Shown: positions 1 through 11,558, counted from the first letter of the stretch. The stretch: 64,000 bases of DNA from Nipponacmea schrenckii (GCA_030562195.1 JAUJPP010000012.1:5146001-5210000), one strand, 5' to 3'. The notes: generated by a model from the letters alone, not told the origin. Numbers and translations: made by a program.

Positions 1-689
1 TAGGCTTTAGTATTAAATGGCTATTATTGCACTGATTACATACAACTTCTTGACTCTAACAAAACAATTTAATCCTGCAATCAAAAGATTTCCAACCTGA
101 AGCAGGGCCGTTTCGTTGACGCGTGAACTAGATCTGGGACTGTTTTATCTGATATAGCATAGCGGTATTTACATAAATGTCAAGTAAAACTAAAATCCTA
201 ATAAAACTAAGGTTGATTATTACTTCATATTGAATTGTTTTTCAAGTACCTCCTTACAAACCATTCAAATTCAGAAGTGATTTATAAGGTTAGTCCTTCA
301 AACGTCTTTTATCGTCACTGGAACCTTAAAAGATTTTACAATTTTCCGATAAGACACAGTTTGTCAATTTTTATCCATTATTGATTAGAGTAACACATCT
401 AGTTATGGATATCACAGGCTATTTCACGACCGGCAGATTAAGATTATGTTCTGTTTCTGGACTATAAAATCTCACTCAGGTGATAAAGGTAAAACAAATG
501 AATGTTGCTTTCAGAGTCTAATGTGTTCAGTTTTTTCACATTACTAACTGAAATGAAAAGGGGATTTACATCCTGCTTTTTTTTTATACCTGTTAGGACT
601 TATGGGGGCTTGTTATAGTAGCAGTATACACTGAGGGAAATATTACTGGGAAGGCGACAGTAGTAACTCTTCTAACAAATTATATCAAT
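1..689. other. 5' flank of the GPCR gene, no gene seen
   Basis: AT-rich sequence with no reading frame or repeat that I can support. It presumably holds the promoter and 5' UTR of the receptor that starts at 690. I see no convincing TATA box. Confidence 0.5.
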
Positions 690-1904
690 ATGGAGTGGAA
701 CAAAAACATCGATACCTTCAAAATCGTCATCAATTCGAGTTTTACTGAATATACAGAATATAAAGCTGCCATGTGGATATGGAGATTGTGTTCACCAATT
801 TTGATTCTGTTAGGAAGTATGGGGAATATCTTGTCCCTTACTGTGCTGGTAAGAAAACGACTTCGGTCATCACCAACCATGTTCTTTCTGACAATACTTG
901 CTATAGCTGATCTATCTGTTCTATACATTGGTTTATTACGACTATGGCTGGAATATTCATATGAAATTAATTTACGAGAATCATCAGAATTCGCATGTCG
1001 AGTCCATACGTTTTTCGTGTACTTTACTTTATCATTTAGTGTTTGGATTATTGTGGCTGTGACTATAGATAGATGTATTATAGTTTGTGCTCCATTCAAG
1101 GCCAAGGCGTTGAGTTCTTTATCCAAGGCCAGAAAGACTGTCATCATATTAGCAATTATACTAATATGCTTCAATGCACACATCTTAGAAACACAAGCCT
1201 TGATTTCAGTGGATTATTTTGAAGGGGGTATCCGCTGTAGTCACGCTAAACATAGTGAATACTTTCGTGATTATATTTGGCCCTGGATAGATTTTGGTTT
1301 AAATTGTTTTATTCCTTTTGCTGTTATGATAGTTTGTAACTTGTTGATTATACGTCGTATATCATTATCGGCTAGAAAACTTATACAGCATGTCGATGGG
1401 GACCAGCCTCCATCACATTCAGTGCGTAACCCACAAGGTCAACATTTGAACAGATTGTCAGTGTTAGCACTAATTACTTCTAATGCTACTGTAAGATCAA
1501 ACACTGAATCAACTAACCGAGTTCGAGATACTGCATTTTCCTTTCATCCACAAGTTAGTGTTGATGTATCTAGAAAAGTTCAGAACAGATCGATAAGTTT
1601 AACCATCATGTTATTGGTTGTAAGTTTTGTATTTATGTTGCTAGTTTTACCAATTACAGTATTTCTAATTGGATTTCAAGTTTGGATTGAAACAGCCGAC
1701 TCGAGAACTGAAGCTAAACTAGAATTAGGCTGGGCTCTAGTTAATATGTTACAATACACCAACAACTCAATACATTTCTTTTTATATTGTTTGACTGGAC
1801 CAAGATTTAGACGAGAGTTTCTATCGCTATTTAAAAAGAAATTTGGACAGAAGAAAATTGAACCTAGTGAAACGGTTGACAAAGAAGCGTCGCAAGGAAA
1901 ATAG
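690..1904 (+). CDS. Rhodopsin-like (class A) G-protein-coupled receptor, single exon
   Basis: A 404-residue, seven-helix receptor encoded without introns. The N-terminus has an N-glycosylation sequon (NSS, residue 15). TM1 carries GN (N46), TM2 carries LAIADLS (D74), and Cys103 at the top of TM3 can pair with Cys183 in extracellular loop 2. The TM3 end is IDRC instead of DRY, TM6 has a proline at 321 without the usual CWxP, and TM7 has NSIHFFLY in place of NPxxY. A basic helix 8 (GPRFRREF) follows. The third cytoplasmic loop (about 225-300) is Ser/Thr/Asn-rich. The NS..FFLY signature is common in the expanded peptide-receptor-like families of lophotrochozoans (FMRFamide, TRH, myoinhibitory-peptide type); the ligand cannot be told from sequence. 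The start is the first ATG of the frame and suits a normal N-terminal length. It should act at the plasma membrane through G proteins. Confidence 0.9.
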   Translation: MEWNKNIDTFKIVINSSFTEYTEYKAAMWIWRLCSPILILLGSMGNILSLTVLVRKRLRSSPTMFFLTILAIADLSVLYIGLLRLWLEYSYEINLRESSEFACRVHTFFVYFTLSFSVWIIVAVTIDRCIIVCAPFKAKALSSLSKARKTVIILAIILICFNAHILETQALISVDYFEGGIRCSHAKHSEYFRDYIWPWIDFGLNCFIPFAVMIVCNLLIIRRISLSARKLIQHVDGDQPPSHSVRNPQGQHLNRLSVLALITSNATVRSNTESTNRVRDTAFSFHPQVSVDVSRKVQNRSISLTIMLLVVSFVFMLLVLPITVFLIGFQVWIETADSRTEAKLELGWALVNMLQYTNNSIHFFLYCLTGPRFRREFLSLFKKKFGQKKIEPSETVDKEASQGK

Positions 1905-2196
1905 AAGACACGATATTATATAATTATTTTTTTCTATTTCAAGAATTCATTGACCCTTGATGTTATTTGTGGAGTGTTTAAATTTGAATATGCAACGTAT
2001 ACATACACTAAACTTCTACTGTTGTGATATTTTCATTGCATATTTTGTAACTAAAATGTTTTGCCTATATAAGGGATACAGATCGTGTTGTCAAAACATA
2101 TATATTAGTTACTTAATTCAAGTGACCATTCCCATTATTACACTCTCCTTATACATGCCTACATGTATATACAGATATATGATCCTATCGTAATCT

Positions 2197-2669
2197 ATGG
2201 AACGCCATAACTACCTTCTGTTAGTATTTTTGCAGTATCAGCATCTTTTTGTATTATTAGCATCATCTTTTCGTATTATCATCTTTTTCTATTATCATCT
2301 TTTTGTATTATTTGCATCATCTTTTTGCAGTATCAGCATCTTTTTGTATTATCAGCATCATCTTTTCGTATTATCATCTTTTTGTATTAGTATCTTTTTG
2401 CATTAGAAGCATCATCTTTTTGCAGTATCAGCATCTTTTTGTATTATCAGCATCATTTTTTCGTATTATCATCTTTTTGTATTATCATCTTTTTGCATTA
2501 TCAGTATAATCTTTTTGTATTATCATCTTTTTGTATTATCAGCATCATCTTTTTGTATTATCATCTTTTTGTATGATCATCTTTTCCGTAACTGGCCGTA
2601 GGTTTGCGGAAATCAACGGTAATCTTCGTAAGAAGTCGACGTAAATATGATATCATAGACTAGGTTAAT
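2197..2669 (-). repeat. Minisatellite module M, copy 1 (inverted orientation)
   Basis: Reads as the reverse complement of the other M copies. It starts with the shared terminus ATGGAACGCC, then a core of degenerate 15-18 bp units of the type 'catctttttgtattat' (about 2230-2585), then a conserved leader of about 85 bp ending in CTAGGTTAAT. The long open frames across the core (FVLSASSF-like repeats) are a by-product of the repeat and are not genes. Confidence 0.85.
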
Positions 2670-3154
2670 GAGTCCCAGTCTCCGATTAATTTAGTGATGG
2701 CAATACTGATTAAAAGGTAGCATGTCACGCTAAAGAAGTTGGAAGTAAGAACTCGCAGAAGTAGAAATGTAGAAAGTCAAAAGTGACGGTCTGGTGTAGA
2801 AAGCTGTTGAAAGGGGGTGGGGGTGGGGGCAGTAAACAGTCAAATATTTGAGCCTGAAGGAATATAGATTCAGAGGTAGGAAGTCAAAAGTTGGTTGGAA
2901 GTCAGAAGTCAGCAATAGAAAGTCGGACATGGTAATCAGATTTAGGACGTTGGGAATCACGTATGAAGTTGAAAGTGACAGTCTGATGTAGGTAGTTCTA
3001 TAGAAGTAATACAAAAGTTCTGTAGAAGTTCTATTTTCACGGGGGGTTTAGAAAAATGAAAATGCTATGGTTTTTAAATGTCTTCTGACAAAGTCTGGCA
3101 TGAAGAGAAAATTGAGAATCATATTGCAGCTAATTCTCTTACAATGTCAAAATG
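2670..3154. repeat. Interior of repeat type I (non-coding), copy 1
   Basis: Matches, in reverse complement, the interval near 18678-19255, so this is a dispersed repeat and not unique intergenic DNA. It contains a G-rich tract of three runs of five G near 2814-2829 that is kept as a C-rich tract in the other copy. No coding potential is seen. Confidence 0.7.
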
Positions 3155-3534
3155 CATCATTGACTTCAGATTTTAACTCAGTATCGTTAATTTGAGTAAA
3201 ACTGCGAACGGATAAGTCAAAAAATGCCATTCGCCGATATACAGTTCTTTCCGATACAGACAGCAACTTTGAAATTTCAGATATTTTGAAACCAGAGTCT
3301 AATAAACTCTCTAACAATTGTTTTGATATATCAAAATAATTCTATTGTGTTTGCATTCTGACTTGGCATATTTAATACATTCTGTTCCGATTTTCATCAT
3401 ATCTGAAGAATTTGATATATCAAGGCATTCCATATCACATCTGGACAAATGGATAAATCAGGAGTTATTTTTTTCTCTTTGAAAGGCAGGCGTATGCAAT
3501 GAAAGGTGTAAATTTTCTAAAATGGTATCCATTT
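3155..3534 (-). pseudogene. SAM-like/HTH transposase fragment, repeat-borne copy 1
   Basis: The minus strand encodes a broken version of the repeat-borne protein seen best at 18231-18677. It has an N-terminal helical part with a SAM-like pattern (EKITPDL, DMECLGI) and a helix-turn-helix segment with ISEISKLLSVS followed by ERTVYRRM. Stop codons interrupt the frame. Many integrase-core transposase-like proteins of aquatic animals carry this kind of HTH; the catalytic core is absent here. The assignment to such a family is inference. Confidence 0.55.
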
Positions 3535-3557
3535 TGACAAAATAAAAGTTGCGTCTC

Positions 3558-3916
3558 ATTAACCTAGTCTACGACATCTTCTTTACGCCGACTTTTTACT
3601 ACGATTAACGTTTATTTCCGTAAACCTACGGCCAGTTACGGAAAAGATGATCATACAAAAAGATGATAATACAAAAAGATGATGCTGATAATACAAAAAG
3701 ATGATACTGATAATGCAAAAAGATGATAATACAAAAAGATGATAATACGAAAAGATGATGCTGATAATACAAAAAGATGCTGATACTGCAAAAAGATGCT
3801 TATTATGCAAACAGATGATAAAACGAAAAGATGATAATACGAAAAGATGATGCTGATAATACAAAAAGATGCTGATACTGCAAAAATACTAACAGAAGGC
3901 AGTTTCGGCGTTCCAT
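3558..3916 (+). repeat. Minisatellite module M, copy 2
   Basis: Leader beginning ATTAACCTAGTCTACGAC, containing the short palindrome around CCTACGGCCAGTTACGG, followed by an array of 'acaaaaagatgataat' and 'gatgctgataat' units (3640-3890) and the tail ending GGCGTTCCAT. It lies in opposite orientation to copy 1, so 2197-3916 forms a large inverted pair around the type I interior. Confidence 0.85.
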
Positions 3917-4708
3917 ATTATCCTTCCCGTCGTGCAATAGCGGCCATCTATATAAATAGACTACAACGCATTTTCAATTGTAGACTTTGTCAACAGGACA
4001 CACAATTTTCAGACTGACTGGGGACCAGCCGCGTACAGCACGGAAAAAAATGAAAAGTGAAATTTTTTGTTTGAGGTATATTTCAAGGTATTTTGCGATT
4101 TTCTTAAAGCTTGAGTATTTCTGAGGACTGTTTAAACGTAACAAAGGCCCAAAACGACCCCTAAAAATCAAGCCTGGGCCTCTTTATAAATATACGGAGT
4201 TCTCTTTTTGGGTAGTCATTTGACGGACATCACAAATTTTGACCGCCATCTAATGTAATATGAATGAGGACATGGCCTTGACTGAAGGCGCAGATTGGTC
4301 TATCGCATGACAAAATCCAGAGTTAAAACTCTCATTTATTTCAAAAAATAAAAGAAACTCCGTTTTGAATTTGGTTAACTTTCCTAGGCCACTTGAAAAG
4401 CATATTGAGTTGTAATATTTTATAAGCAGCATCAACTCATATCACTATTAATGTGAAGTGTATAGTGACATCATTTATTTAATATATAAATAATGATATG
4501 AAATATTGTATATTCATCTGGGTCGATAATTCTAAATTTCGAATTAATTAACTTACCATCAAGGTAGCATCTGCCAGCTGGTTAAGGTATGTCGTACAAT
4601 CGGATGAAGTGAGTACAACGAGTCTTTGTGGTTGCTGGTTGTAATGTATATGTGTAAAATGGGAGCATAATTTACATCAATTGCACCGTTTTATATATTT
4701 TAACCAAT

Positions 4709-4993
4709 ATGAAGTTGTTACTCACAGAATTGTTAAAAATCGCTTTAATCCACTGGGATATTCATGTGATACTTTACTTTTTAAAAGGCGGATGTAGTGG
4801 AAATAATTTATATGATCTAGTTCAATATTCATCAACCCCGCGACAAAACTATTTATTTTCCACTCATTTTAAAGGTGCCACTTTTTACACTTCTCTGGAA
4901 TGCTTCAGGGGCATTCCAGGTGATGTACGAGATATACTGGTCATTCATGAGTCTACTGTACGCAGATCTTTGGCCACAGGTCCGATTATATAA
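4709..4993 (+). other. Repeat-borne open frame in block B, copy 1 (uncertain coding)
   Basis: 94 codons, starting MKLLLTELLKIALIHW and containing GCSGNNLYDLVQYSSTPRQN. The three block B copies have different lengths and C-termini (94, 106 and 71 codons) because of small indels, which argues against selection on the frame. The opposite strand is also open over part of it. I do not recognise the product and treat it as a repeat-derived frame. Confidence 0.3.
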
Positions 4994-5522
4994 CATTTCC
5001 TACAGAAAATGAAAAACCGATTACAATTCGGCCAACTAATCTAGTTACCATAGATTCTATGTCTAAATACAATGTTCAAAAGGGGAACATGCTGAGCATT
5101 CCAGAAACCTCAAAGGCTTGCATTCAATTTTTATTAAAGTAATTGGCGGACACAACTTGACTTTTCGTCATACCATAGCAAGACTACACACGTTGAAAAA
5201 CATCTGTACAAATTCGATTTGAAATTAAAGGGGAAATACGATATAATTCGATTTTGTTGAAAATTTAAGAGTAGCTCAAAAGTCTAATATAAAATGTAAT
5301 AATAATAACTAGAGCTGAGTACAGCAATCTGCTTGCTTTAGGAAGGTGTTTCTCCATCCTGATATACGAATGCCAGTTGGCCTCTGGTGATTCAACAATA
5401 GGTCTAAAATCAGGTCTCAGTTTATAATTCCGGCTCCATCAGATCATAAATCAAATATTCAGAAAACTCTTCAAAGGGTAGTGTTTCAGAGATGAATATA
5501 AAACTTTAGAGTAAAAGAAATA

Positions 5523-5868
5523 TTACTGGAATAATTTTATTAACAAGAAAGAAGTCACGAGTATATAACAGGCAATTGCAGGTTTAAATATAGTATTACT
5601 ATCATTAGGTGTAGTGATTGGTACAGACTGTGTACTTGCTGGTAGAGCTGTAGTGGTAGTTAGTTCAACAGGTAAAGTAACAGTTGAAAAACCATTGAAG
5701 CCTATAACATAATCCATAACTCTACTTTCGTTATTCACACGATAGTGAAATTTGCCTTTATGTTGGGACTTCCTATCAAAGTAAGCTCTATTCCCTTTGC
5801 AACCATTGTTATGTTCTTTACCCTTTGATTTGACATCGGTACCCATCCAGGAACTTTGATTCTTTGGA
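5523..5868 (-). pseudogene. Captured terminal exon of a surface-protein-like gene, copy 1
   Basis: On the minus strand a typical acceptor (TTTTTATTTCAG) precedes an exon that, in the better copies, reads FQRIKVSGWVPMSNQRVKN, then a segment with KFHYRVNNESRVMDYVIGF, a Thr/Ser/Pro-rich linker (TTTTALPAS), and a C-terminal hydrophobic stretch (residues CYILVTSFLLI) just before the stop. That end looks like a GPI-attachment or membrane segment. In this copy the open frame over the first part differs from copies 2 and 3, so a small indel is likely. No upstream exons of the donor gene are present. Confidence 0.5.
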
Positions 5869-6079
5869 AACTGAAATAAAAATATAGCTAGTTATATATA
5901 TTTATAATATTAACATGCTTTTTATTATTACAGAAAAGTTATTTCCTGCACCCTATGGGCTAATGAAGACGGACAACGACCTGCATTGTGATGCTGGTAA
6001 TAATATTGACATATATTGGTATTTAAGGGAAGTGATGGTGTTGGATTGAGGCTGTTAATAATATTGACATACCTTATTA

Positions 6080-6391
6080 TTAAAGAGAAGTGATGGGATA
6101 AGATACAGACAGCAACTTTGAAATTTCGGATATTTTGAAACCAGAGTCTAATAAACTCTCTAACAATTGTTTTGATATATCAAAACAATTCTGTTGTGTT
6201 TGCATTCTGACTGGGGCATATTTAATACATTCTGTTCTGATTTTCATCATATCTGAAGAATTTGATATCCCAAGGCATTCCATATCATATCTGGACAAAT
6301 GGCAAACTAAATCAGGAGTTATTTTTTCTCTTTGAAAGGCAGGCGTATGCAATGAAAGGTGTAAATTTTCTAAAATGGTATCCATTTTAAC
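6080..6391 (-). pseudogene. SAM-like/HTH transposase fragment in block B, copy 1
   Basis: Open from MDTILENLHLSLHTPAFQ through EKITPDL, DMECLGI and the HTH start ISEISKLLSVS, then the frame leaves the family sequence abruptly (YPITSL and stop). The break falls exactly where the longer copy at 18231 continues into ERTVYRRM. It is a truncated piece carried by the repeat and not a working gene. Confidence 0.55.
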
Positions 6392-6410
6392 AAAATAAAA
6401 GTTGCGTCTC

Positions 6411-6883
6411 ATTAACCTAGTCTACGACATCTTCTTTACGTTGACTTTTTACGAAGATTAACGTTGATTTCCGTAAACCTACGGCCAGTTACGGAAAAGA
6501 TGATCATACAAAAAGATGATAATACAAAAAGATGATGCTGATAATACAAAAAGATGATAATACAAAAAGATGATAAAGATAATGCAAAAAGATGATAATA
6601 CAAAAAGATGATAATACAAAAAGATGATGCTGATAATACAAAAAGATGCTGAAACTGCAAAAAGATGATGCTGATAATGAAAAAAGATGATAATACAAAA
6701 AGATGATAATACGAAAAGATGATGCTGATAATACAAAAAGATGCTGATACTGCAAAAAGATGATGCATATAATACAAAAAGATGATAATAGAAAAAGATG
6801 ATAATACGAAAAGATGATGCTGATAATACAAAAAGATGCTGATACTGCAAAAACACTAACAGAAGGCAGTTACGGCGTTCCAT
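6411..6883 (+). repeat. Minisatellite module M, copy 3
   Basis: Same leader, array (about 6490-6855) and GGCGTTCCAT tail as copy 2. It is followed by a spacer of about 75 bp (TTTATAGCCTACATAGCAG...) that recurs after copies 7 and 9, so the spacer belongs to the amplified unit. Confidence 0.85.
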
Positions 6884-6959
6884 TTATAGCCTACATAGCA
6901 GTAGTCTTGTCTTGTTTAATCAGAATTGCCATCACTAAATTAATCGGAGACTGGGACTC

Positions 6960-7189
6960 ATTAACCTAGTCTATGACATCTTCTTTACGTCGACTTTTTA
7001 CGAAGATTAACGTTGATTTTCGTAAACCTACGGTCAGTTACTGAAAAGATGATCATAGAAAAAGATGATAATACAAAAAGATGATGCTGATAATACAAAA
7101 AGATGATACTGATAATGCAAAAAGATGATAATCCAAAAAGATGATAATACGAAAAGATGATGCTGATAATACAAAAAGATGCTGATATG
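6960..7189 (+). repeat. Minisatellite module M, copy 4 (tail missing)
   Basis: Leader plus a shortened array (7040-7186). It ends at GATGCTGAT, where the inverted copy 5 begins directly, forming a head-to-head palindrome. Confidence 0.8.
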
Positions 7190-7560
7190 GAACGCCATAA
7201 CTGCCTTCTGTTAGTACTTTTGCAGTATCAGCATCTTTTTGTATTATCAGCATCATCTTTTCGTATTATCATCTTTTTCGGTTATCATCTTTTCGTATTA
7301 AATGCATCATCTTTTTGCAGTATCAGCATCTTTTTGTATTATCAGCATCATCTTTTCGTATTATCATCTTTTCGTATTATCATCTTTTTGCATTATAAGC
7401 ATCATCTTTTTGCAGTATCAGCATCTTTTTGTATTATCAGCATCATCTTTTCGTATTATCATCTTTTTGTATAATCATCTTTTTGTATTATCATCTTCTC
7501 CGTTACTGGCCGTAGGTTTACGGAAATCAACGTTAATCTTCGTAAAAAGTCTTCGTATAC
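7187..7560 (-). repeat. Minisatellite module M, copy 5 (inverted, split by Harbinger)
   Basis: Starts ATGGAACGCC and reads as the reverse complement of the M consensus. The leader stops near 7560 and its missing end (GAAGATGTTGTAGACTAGG) reappears at 11559-11583. The Harbinger element between these points therefore inserted into an existing M copy. Confidence 0.8.
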
Positions 7561-7645
7561 GGCGACCTTCGATTTAAGATTGTGGTTCGACCATAGTCGG
7601 ATCTAATAAACGAACGCATCTAGTCCATACCATGGTCTGAGAAAC

Positions 7646-9595
7646 ATGGCGGCAGCCATATCAAATTCGCCCTTTTCAACAGTGTCATCTTTTTACTCTG
7701 CATTAGAGCTAATTTTTGATGACGAAGAGGAAAAGCTATTATTTAATCAGTTTTTGACTACCTGTAATGCCATATCAATGGGAATTCCACCACAAATTCC
7801 GTCGGAAATAGCCAAAATAACTGGGTATGCGGAGAGAATTGTTCCAGAATACAGTGCTAAGGAATTTAGGTAGGAAATAGGTTCAGATAATTAACAGCAG
7901 GGTTTTCTTTACAAGTAGCCTATAGATGACATGACTGATGATACAGTCACATGAAGTTAATCCAATTTCTGATTGTACTGGACTGTAAGGAATTGCTGTA
8001 AATTTCAGGTATCACTATCGCTTGTCTATGGAATCATTTGAGTTTTTGTACATAACATTGGAGCCATACCTGATAGAAGATATTTCTGGTAATGGGATCG
8101 CAAGTGTCGAACCTAGAAAAATGGTGTTGGTTTTTTTTGGTACATGAGCACTCAAGAATCTATGAGAGAGATAGCACACTTATTTGGAATATCAATTTCC
8201 ACAACACACAGCATAATAACCAGGCTACTTGATATTATGCTAAGGATTTCTGATAAGGTGAGTTGAAGTTTTCAACTAGACATTAAATTTTTTTCGTGAT
8301 TCTACAATATGTCAAAGCCACTATTTCTTTCATTCGAAACCTTTTTCTTTCATGGGCATGATACAAATTTCTGGTCTTTCAGATCATAACTTGGCCTGAT
8401 GCAGCTGAACAGCGAAGGATACTAAACAACTACAGGAGGAAATTTCATGTCCCTTTGAAGGTATTATTGGAAGTATAGATGGACTCACATAAGATTGAAT
8501 CACAGGTTTAAATCAAGACCCGGATTATATCTGTCGTAAAAAATTCCCTTCTATACAGCTACAGGTAATAATGTAAGATTGCAACAGACTGTGATAATAA
8601 TGAAATGTAACTACATTTGATTCTACAGCTACCAAAGCCTCCAAAATAGTTAAATGCCATTACTCAGAACTTCAAAAAAAATTTCCCCCATGTGTACACC
8701 AAAAGTTTAGTCGTAGCTTACAAAAGGAATAAAAGCGTAAGCAATTTTCTCGTTCATGGTAGACTTGAAGCATTAACCAATGATCATTCTTAAATATCAA
8801 TCTGTTACTTAATTTCTTAGTTTGTTTTCAGGAAATACTTTATTTCAGGACTGGGACATAACTATATACAATATTTTTAAATTTTCAGAGATTATAAGAT
8901 TGTGCGTGTATGTGTGTGCTTTAAATTTAGTAAAAGTAATGTATTACTAACACTCACATTTTCATAATTTCATCTTTTATATTTCTGTGAACTAGGCCAG
9001 TGTTTTTATTGAGACTCTCAATACACCCTAACACCATGTGATATAGATCAGTAATTGAACTATTCTTTGACGTGAAAGTCTTTTTTTTTATTCATGTAAT
9101 TTCAGATAGTTGTTAGTCCAGCAATGAAAATACTGAATTTCCATACAGGATGGCCTGGTTGTGTTAACGATGGAAGAGTGTTATCAAACAGTTCGTTATA
9201 TCATCGAGCCGAAAGAGGTGAACTATTTGATGATGGAAAATTTATCATAGGCGATGGTGCCTACCCTGTGAAAAAGGGGGCTTATACCAGTGATTAAGGA
9301 CAACAACAGATTAAGTTGTGCACAGAAGAAATTCAATAAGTGTTTGTCTTCAATTAGACAAGTTGTTGAGCGTACAATTGGCCATGTGAAAGGCAGGTTC
9401 AGACGTTTAAGATGTATTCACATATATAGAAAGGAAAAATCTGCCAAAATTATAGCTTCAGCGTGTGTATTGCATAATATTTGTATAAAAACTAATGAGG
9501 AATTAGACGATTATATTGACAATGATCCAGATAGAGATGAGAGGCCCATCCCATTTCTTGGTAATGAAAATAATACTGAAGGGGAAAACTTTTGA
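7646..9595 (+). pseudogene. HARBI1-like DDE transposase, broken
   Basis: A multi-exon transposase remnant. Exon pieces: 7646-7871 (starts MAAAISNSPF, ends before GTAGG); about 8010-8258 (RYHYRLSMESFEFLY; a run of eight T near 8131-8138 shifts the frame; then REIAHLFGISISTTHSII, the HTH part); about 8384-8565 (WPDAAEQRRILNN and, after frame breaks, GSID for the first catalytic Asp, then RKKFPSIQLQ); about 9107-9595 (GWPGCVNDGRVLSN, DGAYPV for the second Asp, VVERTIGHVKGRFRRL for the catalytic Glu, ASACVLHNICI at the end). The order and motifs match HARBI1-type nucleases. At least two frame breaks make it non-functional. Exon borders are approximate. Confidence 0.8.
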
Positions 9596-9779
9596 AAAAG
9601 ACTTATTCAGTTATTTGAGTGAAAGGCTGATTATTTGTTAAATGATAATATGTAAATGCATAATAAACATTAACACTGGTTTTTCAGTCTTTTGGGCCTT
9701 TTACTTCCAATTTATCTTGTCTGTCTGTTATATAACATGTAAAAGATAAAAAAAACTTTTTTCATAACAAAAAAAATTA

Positions 9780-9985
9780 ACAAAAAAAAAAACCTGATGA
9801 AAAACACTTCATTTATAACAAATAAACAATTAACAAAATTAGAAATCTCATGAAATATCACTTGATTTTTAACATCAACAAATTACAAAAAAAAAATCTC
9901 AGGAAATCTCACTTGATTTATAACATCAACAAAATTTAAAAACTCAAGAAATCTCACTTGATTTATAACAAACAAATTAAAAAAC
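9780..9985. repeat. Short tandem repeat, about 55-bp unit, in Harbinger interior
   Basis: Three to four degenerate copies of a unit containing AAATCTCACTTGATTTATAAC, separated by A-rich stretches, just downstream of the transposase remnant. Confidence 0.6.
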
Positions 9986-10326
9986 AGGAGTCCATACTTT
10001 GGCAAGTAAAATTCTAGGCATGTTTTTCTCTTTTCAAATATGATTTTTTAAACAATAATAAAAATCATGGAACAATACAAATACAAATCATCAGTGCTTC
10101 ATTGCTTATTTATTTGTTGAAACCCTTGTTTAAAATATCTAGAAATCTATCAAATTTACGCATTTTTTCTTCATGCATTCTTTTTTTGTCATTTAACATC
10201 TGTTGACCAACATCTTGCATATCCTTCATGGCCTTAATATGTTCACTTTTTAATGACTTTGATTTAGGAGTTGTATCTGATGATGGAGTATGTACACGCT
10301 TTGGGCAAGGCCTAGGAGTAGTTAGG

Positions 10327-11433
10327 TCATCTCCCGTTTTCCCTATCCTGAGTATATGGTAAAGTATTCAATGAATCGATCAAATCTTTTGGTGCTGTGG
10401 CAGCCCGCTTCTGATACACTTCATCAAACTCTTCTAAATACTTAAAATCTTGCCTTTCACTCCCTGATTTATTATTATTATCAGTTACTTTCTTATACTT
10501 TTTTTTAAAGCATTCCATTTGTTGATAATTTGAACTATGGTAATGTCAATGTTTAACTCCCTTTTGATTTTCTGCCACAGAGTGGAATGACATTTCATTC
10601 CCCTTTGTAAATTCACTTTCCCTATCCAATCGCAATGTCACGAGAGCTTGTTCTTCCATATTAGTCCAGAAAAGAGGAGTTTTATCAGAAGAATTGTCTG
10701 CCTGCTGTTCTTTTTACTCCGGGGATGCACTTGCAATTTGTTCATCAATTGTTTTGGTAGCTGTTTTTGAAATATTCTTCAGAATATTCTTTTTCATATC
10801 AGACTCTAAAAAGAGAAAGAGAAACACCCCAGATTAACTTAAACAACTAACTATAAACTTATTTGGAGCATCATTACAATAGATTCATATCGCGGTTCCA
10901 CTCTTCAGTAGATAGGCCTAGGCCTACTTTTAAACTGATGACCTGTCTGAGACATTTATGGACTAGGCTACTTACTTAAACTCGGATTTGTTAGCATATC
11001 ACATAATCTCTTGTCCACAGAAAAAGTATAAGTCCCCGGGATGTCATCATCAATCTCACAAGCGGGAAACTCAATCATAACACTGAAAATAGAGTAAGTA
11101 CGAAATGAATAATAAGATAAAATAATGATATGCTACCTTCACTAGTAGTAGTACACAGAATGAGCAAAATACTAAACTTTAGATTAGGCCTAGGCCTAAT
11201 AAAAATGATACGGTAAACATTGGGTTGAGGCCATAGAGTTATAATATTAAAACGTCTTTTAATAATATAACTCTATAGTCATAGTGCTGCAAAGCTAAGC
11301 ATAGTATCAAAACAACTCAAATTTATCAAAGAAAATATAAATAACAATTATAACTAACTAAGAATCACGAAAAAGGGCGGAAATAAAAGATTTGTAGCTG
11401 TTTTTCACTTACGTTTCAATATTGGCAGCCATC
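10327..11433 (-). pseudogene. Harbinger-associated Myb/SANT-like DNA-binding protein, broken
   Basis: Minus-strand exon pieces, in transcript order: near 11433 (MAANIET, donor GTAAGT); about 11085-10978 (VMIEFPACEIDDDIPG..DKRLCDML); about 10804 onwards (ESDMKKNILKNISK, an in-frame stop at SASPE, then LFWTNMEEQALVTLRLD); then WQKIKRELNIDITI and KKKYKKVTDNNNKSGSERQ. The Trp-containing trihelix pattern and the KYKKV..NNKSG motif are those of the second protein of PIF/Harbinger elements, which helps the transposase bind its ends. A stop and at least one frameshift break it. Confidence 0.7.
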
Positions 11434-11558
11434 TTGGAACTATACGAACCGTGCTCCGCGGCGTGGTTCACGATTTCTCGACTATGGTACGGACTAACTG
11501 AAATTCGGTTTTAAATAGTTCGACTATAGTGCATAAATCAACATAATCGAAGGTCGCC

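Larger units (their letters stand above)
3917..6410. repeat. Block B, copy 1 (about 2.4 kb dispersed/segmental repeat)
   Basis: Nearly identical by eye to 19864-22287 and to 23196-25564. It begins just after an M tail (CATATTATCCTTCCCG) and ends at the next M leader. Contents in order: a possible TATA motif (TATATAAATAG near 3950), a small plus-strand open frame (4709-4993), a captured terminal exon on the minus strand (5523-5868), and a truncated SAM/HTH fragment on the minus strand (6080-6391). Three near-identical copies within 22 kb suggest recent amplification. Confidence 0.85.
7561..11558. mobile_element. PIF/Harbinger DNA transposon, two genes, decayed
   Basis: Bounded by 14-bp terminal inverted repeats: GGCGACCTTCGATT at 7561-7574 and its reverse complement at 11545-11558. 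It carries the two proteins typical of the superfamily in divergent ends: a DDE transposase on the plus strand (7646-9595) and a Myb/SANT-like protein on the minus strand (10327-11433). A clean 3-bp target duplication is not visible (flanks TAC and GAA). The insertion splits M copy 5. Frameshifts and stops in both genes mean it is not autonomous now. Confidence 0.85.

Noticed and set aside
680..1183. 167-codon minus-strand frame
   Set aside because: Antisense shadow of the GPCR; no recognisable domain.
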